Origin: Diphasiastrum complanatum
Lineage: Eukaryota > Streptophyta > Lycopodiopsida > Lycopodiales > Lycopodiaceae
Direction: 5' to 3'
Assembly: GCA_029204225.1 (NCBI GenBank)
Contig: CM055105.1
Span: 14,806,147 to 14,870,146 of the forward strand
DNA length: 64,000 bases
Shown here: positions 60,315 to 64,000 of the stretch, piece by piece
Layout of the letters: the number at the start of each line of letters is the position of its first letter
Numbering within the stretch: the first letter of the stretch is position 1
Position numbers and translations under genes: made by a program
The notes under the pieces: model-generated
What the model was told of the DNA's origin: nothing
Databases searched by the model: none
The model's input: the letters and a program-made list of their open reading frames with translations, nothing else

Positions 60315-60659
60315 TCAGCAAGGAACAAGTTTCAACAAACCCCCATCTTGCAATAGTATTACCAAGTTCTGACACAGATCAATCAGACTCGTTATCAGCC
60401 ACTTTTCTACCGCAAGAGTACTTTCTAAATTTTCCCCCTTTAAATCTTCAAAGCAGATATCTACTGTAATCCATAAAGGATTTCTGTAATATCTGAATAT
60501 CCTATCGTTTCTAATTCCTAAAACAGGTCCGTATTTTGAGCCCGAGTATTTTGAGCGCGAGTTTAGGGGAGGGGGGGTAGGTGAACTCTTAGTTGTTGAG
60601 TTGTATAGCCGAGTTGGAATTTTGGGTGGAGGTGGAGGCTTGTCAATATTCTCTCGCAT
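60315..60659 (-). pseudogene. Unknown 114-codon ORF containing a duplicated coding-like segment
   Basis: The minus-strand frame starts with a Pro-rich part ('IDKPPPPPKIPTRLYN'). It then has 'GPVLGIRNDRIFRYYRNPLW' and 'ENLESTLAVEKWLIT', followed by 'LVILLQDGGLLKLV'. The middle ~48 residues also occur on the plus strand at 62478-62627, differing by about six bases. I do not recognise the segment. Retained coding sense in both copies hints at a real protein part. Confidence 0.4.
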
Positions 60660-62470
60660 TTGTTTTATTTTTTATTTTTTCGGTTTTCCATGGGCATTTT
60701 AGTCATTTTTGGACAACAGAAATGCAAATGCAGTTAATGTGTTTGATGAATTGTCATGGCTAGTGTAGCAAAGTGAAATAGTTTTGGAATGCATAACTTC
60801 ATTTTTTTCGTATATTTGTTGCATGGATCTGTTTTGCAAAATCATTGGTATAAATTTTATAAGCATCATATTGTCCATCAAAATTTTGTTTTTTTGGGCA
60901 AGTGCTTTATTAGGAAAATTATATTCGTAATGATTTAACCGAACGTAAATTTGTTTAATTTTTTTGGTTTATTGTTTGCAAAACAGATAGAGTGAAATTC
61001 TAAAGAGGGGAGGCAATTGAACATTCGCCCGACATCTCTCGACAGTGGTGACCCCCTGAATATATTAAACACATGGCTTCAATTTTAAACCACGGTGTGT
61101 TGGAATTTCATCTGGGCAATAAATAGAAAAAATCGAATGCAAAATCTATTCAATCTATAAATAGACATTGTGTTTTCAACTTGGGCTTACAACCGAAAAT
61201 TTTCTGATGTGTAAAAGCCCGGTTGTTGATGACTGGATAAATCGTTAGTTCAGCTATTCTAGTTGGCGCAATGTCCCAGAAAAAAAAATGTGAATTTTGT
61301 CAGTTTTTTCCTTTGGGTAAGGCCTACTCGTGGTGGAGGACGCAATCCATAGAAGTGTGATTGGGCTGAATTCCTAAAGGAATTCCGTAAGGCTTTTTCA
61401 CAATGGACGAATTAGATTCGCTTTGATTAACTGCAATGGGCAACCGAGAATGTGAATTCTTAAATTTTTTTTTTGGCCAAGGTCATTTTTTCAAAATCAT
61501 GCACGGCCAAAAAGGACCCAGAAGCCTAAGATGGAAATTGAAATAGAACGAAAATGTTGTTTCCTGTTGTGCTTGAAGCCGTCGGCGTACCAACACTATT
61601 TGTTAGGAAAAAAAAAAAAAAAGCCGGTTCATTCTTTCCCATTTCTAAATCTGTCACCGTGAACCTTACGGTGACCGTAAAGATTGTGAAAAGGGGCGAA
61701 AGAATGTTTCATTCAGTTGAAGTTGGAATTTTTTATAAATTCCCGAGAACTTCATATACTTTCTATTATTTTTCTGACACTTTGATCAGGAAGTGGAGGG
61801 CCTTCATGGAAGAAGAACTTGTGGTATGGGACGTAGACAATTCCAAAATGAAGATCTAAAACTAACTGGATCAGTATGACCATAGTATGGCCGTAAGTCT
61901 TAGTGATGCCAAATACTATCGGTCATTAAACGGGTGTTTTGTCAGAAATTTGAGATATTGGTCATGACCCTTTTTTTTGGATATCTTAAATTTACAAATC
62001 CGGAAACTTAGCATGCTATTTCTTAATAAATGATATATTGGTGAATTTCATAACACATTTGTTAATCCAAAAATTTGTGATTCCTTGGAAGGTACTACTG
62101 ATTACCCGTTGACCATGGACGATGTCACAGAAATGGTTAATAAACCATTTTCTAAACTTATTTTTTTCTACTTGAATCTTCAAGAAATTCTTATATGATT
62201 TATAGGTTAATTCTCAAGCTTGGTAACCAAGGAGATCTTTGGTTTAGTCACCGTGTTGGGACATCATTTGTATTTACTTACACTGATGCAACACTTCTTT
62301 AGGCTTTCAAGATTTTCTCAGATCTCTTCTTAGACTCTTCTCCTGGGCAAATCTCGATTGATGTGCACCCCTTAGAAACTCGGGTCATTTCCTATTAAAA
62401 AGGGGGAGAAGTTGGAAGAGAAGAGAATTATCAAGGAGAAGCATCTATTAGAGAATCCAGGAGGAATCTG
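60660..62470. other. Unassigned AT-rich sequence
   Basis: No gene recognised. The frame 61554-61859 (101 codons) has no known motif and crosses a run of 15 A. Confidence 0.35.
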
Positions 62471-62630
62471 CTATAGATGACGGACCTGTTTTAGGAATTA
62501 GAAACGATAGGATATTCAGATATTACAGAAATCCTTTATGGATTATAGTAGATATCTGGTTTGAAGATTCAAAGAGAGAAAATTTAGAAAGTACTCTTGC
62601 GGTAGAAAAGTGGCTGATAACAAGGTATGC
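62470..62630 (+). pseudogene. Second copy of the unknown coding-like segment
   Basis: Plus-strand copy of the segment in 60540-60401. Here 'KWLIT' is followed by 'aag|gtatgc', a good 5' splice site, where the other copy reads on in a different sequence. This could be an exon end. Identity unknown. Confidence 0.4.
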
Positions 62631-63165
62631 TGCCCAATTTTCCTTTGAACTAAGAATTTGCAGGTTTAGCCATTATTCACACAAAATAGTCTTCAAAATG
62701 GCCCAAACCACCACAATGATGGCCTTACTGGCTCATTAAACTGCAAACCACCGTTAGTTTGCTGGAAAATGCCACAAAAATCTGCAATTGCATAAAGAAT
62801 CCTCATGCAAAACTTGTAAAAAGTCACCAATACTCACAACCAGTGATTAATCTTTTTTGTGCTTCTTTTCCTACTTTTTCACTGATTCAAGCCAAAACTG
62901 GCTCAATAAAAAACAAAAGACAGCCAATAAAACCACCTAAATCACTGTCAAAAGAACAAAAAATTGTAAAGACAAGCATTTCCTCTAATTGATCCCGTTG
63001 CTAACGGAAAAATGTCACAAATGATGTAAACGACAACACAAGTGAATTGAAAACCAGAAATTTACTTTCTGAAAACCAGTACAAAGTGTCTAAATCCATG
63101 GGAGGAATAATCCGCACTTTCACCACTTCATTGCATACTCCATTGAATTCTCTAATACCAATATA
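62631..63165. other. No recognisable gene
   Basis: AT-rich, with only short frames such as 62759-62992 that lack any motif. It runs up to the LTR-B copy. Confidence 0.4.
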
Positions 63166-63651
63166 AAGTCCTCAATCCAAGGATCCTATTTTAAGCATGC
63201 CAATCAGTAGCACAAGGGAACTTGATGGTGGACAAATCAACCCAACCAAACCTAGATCGAACGGATCTAGCCCCCAAGATATGGATCAATCACAAAGAGG
63301 AATGAGACATCACACCAGCAGCATCCTGCCACCGGTCATGCTATCAAGCATACACTAGTGAGAGCCCAATAGGTATACTTATACCCTCCAAGGCCCATGC
63401 ACCACTAGTAGTGCACTGTGACACCTCACTAGACACCTCTGCAGCCTATCTGGGCCATGTCATCCAGTTCCCCAATGACTCATTGATAGACCCAAACAAA
63501 TCCACATCAAGTGTTTAGGCCTACAACCATTAATTATGACCATGGACACATAAGGGCCCCAAATCCCTTATAGTCACAATTAACTTACGGGTTGTCGGTC
63601 TACCGGTCCCTAGCGTGGATACACTACCCGAGACCAGTCATGGGCATGACA
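63166..63651 (-). repeat. LTR-B copy, inverted, no internal region seen
   Basis: On the minus strand it starts 'tgtcatgcccatgactgg' at 63651 and matches 38406-38905 throughout, with the same TATA-like 'gtataagtatacc'. It stops matching near 63166. No polypurine tract precedes it at 63652, so it is a truncated or solo LTR. Confidence 0.78.
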
Positions 63652-64000
63652 GGAGGTCTTGCCAACAAACACTCCACACATATATTCTCTTTCTGATCCT
63701 GCACGAGAAGAGCACGAGAAGAAATTCCTAAAAGCTATCCTACACAGCCAGAAGCAGATTCAGGTCTCCATCACTTATCTAGCTGTTTTTTTCAGACCTT
63801 CAAATCACATATATGTGGAATCAACACTCATTGACAACGTGCATTATGGTTTTCACAAAGCAAGAAAGTCATTCACACCTTGGATGAATGTAAATCCACC
63901 TCAATATTAGATCCTTGTGTGCTGACAGAGGCGACATCAATTATGATAGATGGTACACGCATTGATGAGGAATATTCACATAAGTAGTATCTAAGCAAGA
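63652..64000. other. Unassigned sequence at window end
   Basis: Contains an 83-codon frame (63659-63910, 'REEHEKKFLKAILHSQKQ') without a recognised domain. Confidence 0.3.

Noticed and set aside
60315-60659. Possible viral movement-protein or pararetrovirus segment
   Set aside because: I considered it for the segment shared with 62478-62627 but could match no diagnostic motif, so it is left unassigned.

Overview
The window looks like nuclear DNA of a land plant with a large, transposon-rich genome. Evidence is the pile-up of Ty3/gypsy and Ty1/copia LTR retrotransposons, a LINE, a CACTA fragment and Helitrons, together with a plant-specific DUF538 gene and intron-bearing fragments of plant genes. 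The LINE C-terminal domain and the mix of gypsy types remind me of ferns, lycophytes or mosses, but I cannot fix the lineage by reading. No bacterial, plastid or mitochondrial block, tRNA, rRNA or CRISPR array was seen.

Layout. 1-4518 (-): decayed Ty3/gypsy element G1 (gag, protease, RT, RNase H, start of integrase), cut by the window edge. 4519-6800: LTR-like and leader sequence with a tRNA-Asp primer site (5592) and a coding domain just before an LTR (6089). 6970-12340 (+): copia element C1, split by a second copia element C2 (7722-10730) with a perfect 5-base target duplication. 12341-14200 (-): copia gag and LTR (C4). 14202-14730 (+): a G1-family fragment. 14733-16110 (+): CACTA 3' part with DUF4216. 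16140-18334 (-): LINE remnants. 18767-19294 (+): an intact-looking secreted DUF538 gene, the best host gene here. 20800-22905: ends of two gypsy elements whose LTRs face each other across a long (AG)n tract. 22906-28034 (-): gypsy chromovirus G2 with a solo LTR in its protease, an RT-to-integrase deletion, a chromodomain and a long C-terminal extension. 28334-31290 (+): gypsy G3 pol.

31345-60290 reads as nested insertions. A minus-strand copia element (C3) is split by a minus-strand gypsy element (G4) whose LTRs lie at 33597-34606 and 58069-59062, with 'taatg' on both outer sides. The G4 interior from 34607 to about 55815 is not G4. It holds Helitron heads and tails (44.4 and 47.4-48.3 kb), a Helitron Rep N-terminal fragment (39.5-40.4 kb), a gypsy 3' end with chromodomain and LTR (37.9-38.9 kb), minisatellites, and fragments of at least three host genes: an LRR protein like PII-2 (46.0 kb), exon 1 of a GDSL esterase (49.1 kb) and five DNA ligase exons (53.3-55.2 kb). 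Two of the three keep introns or a splice donor, which points to capture at the DNA level, as Helitrons do.

60.3-64 kb holds a short coding-like segment present twice in inverted orientation, a second copy of a gypsy LTR (63651-63166) and unassigned sequence. Nearly every transposon ORF carries stops or frameshifts, so the window is mainly a record of layered insertion and decay. All alignments and counts were made by eye.
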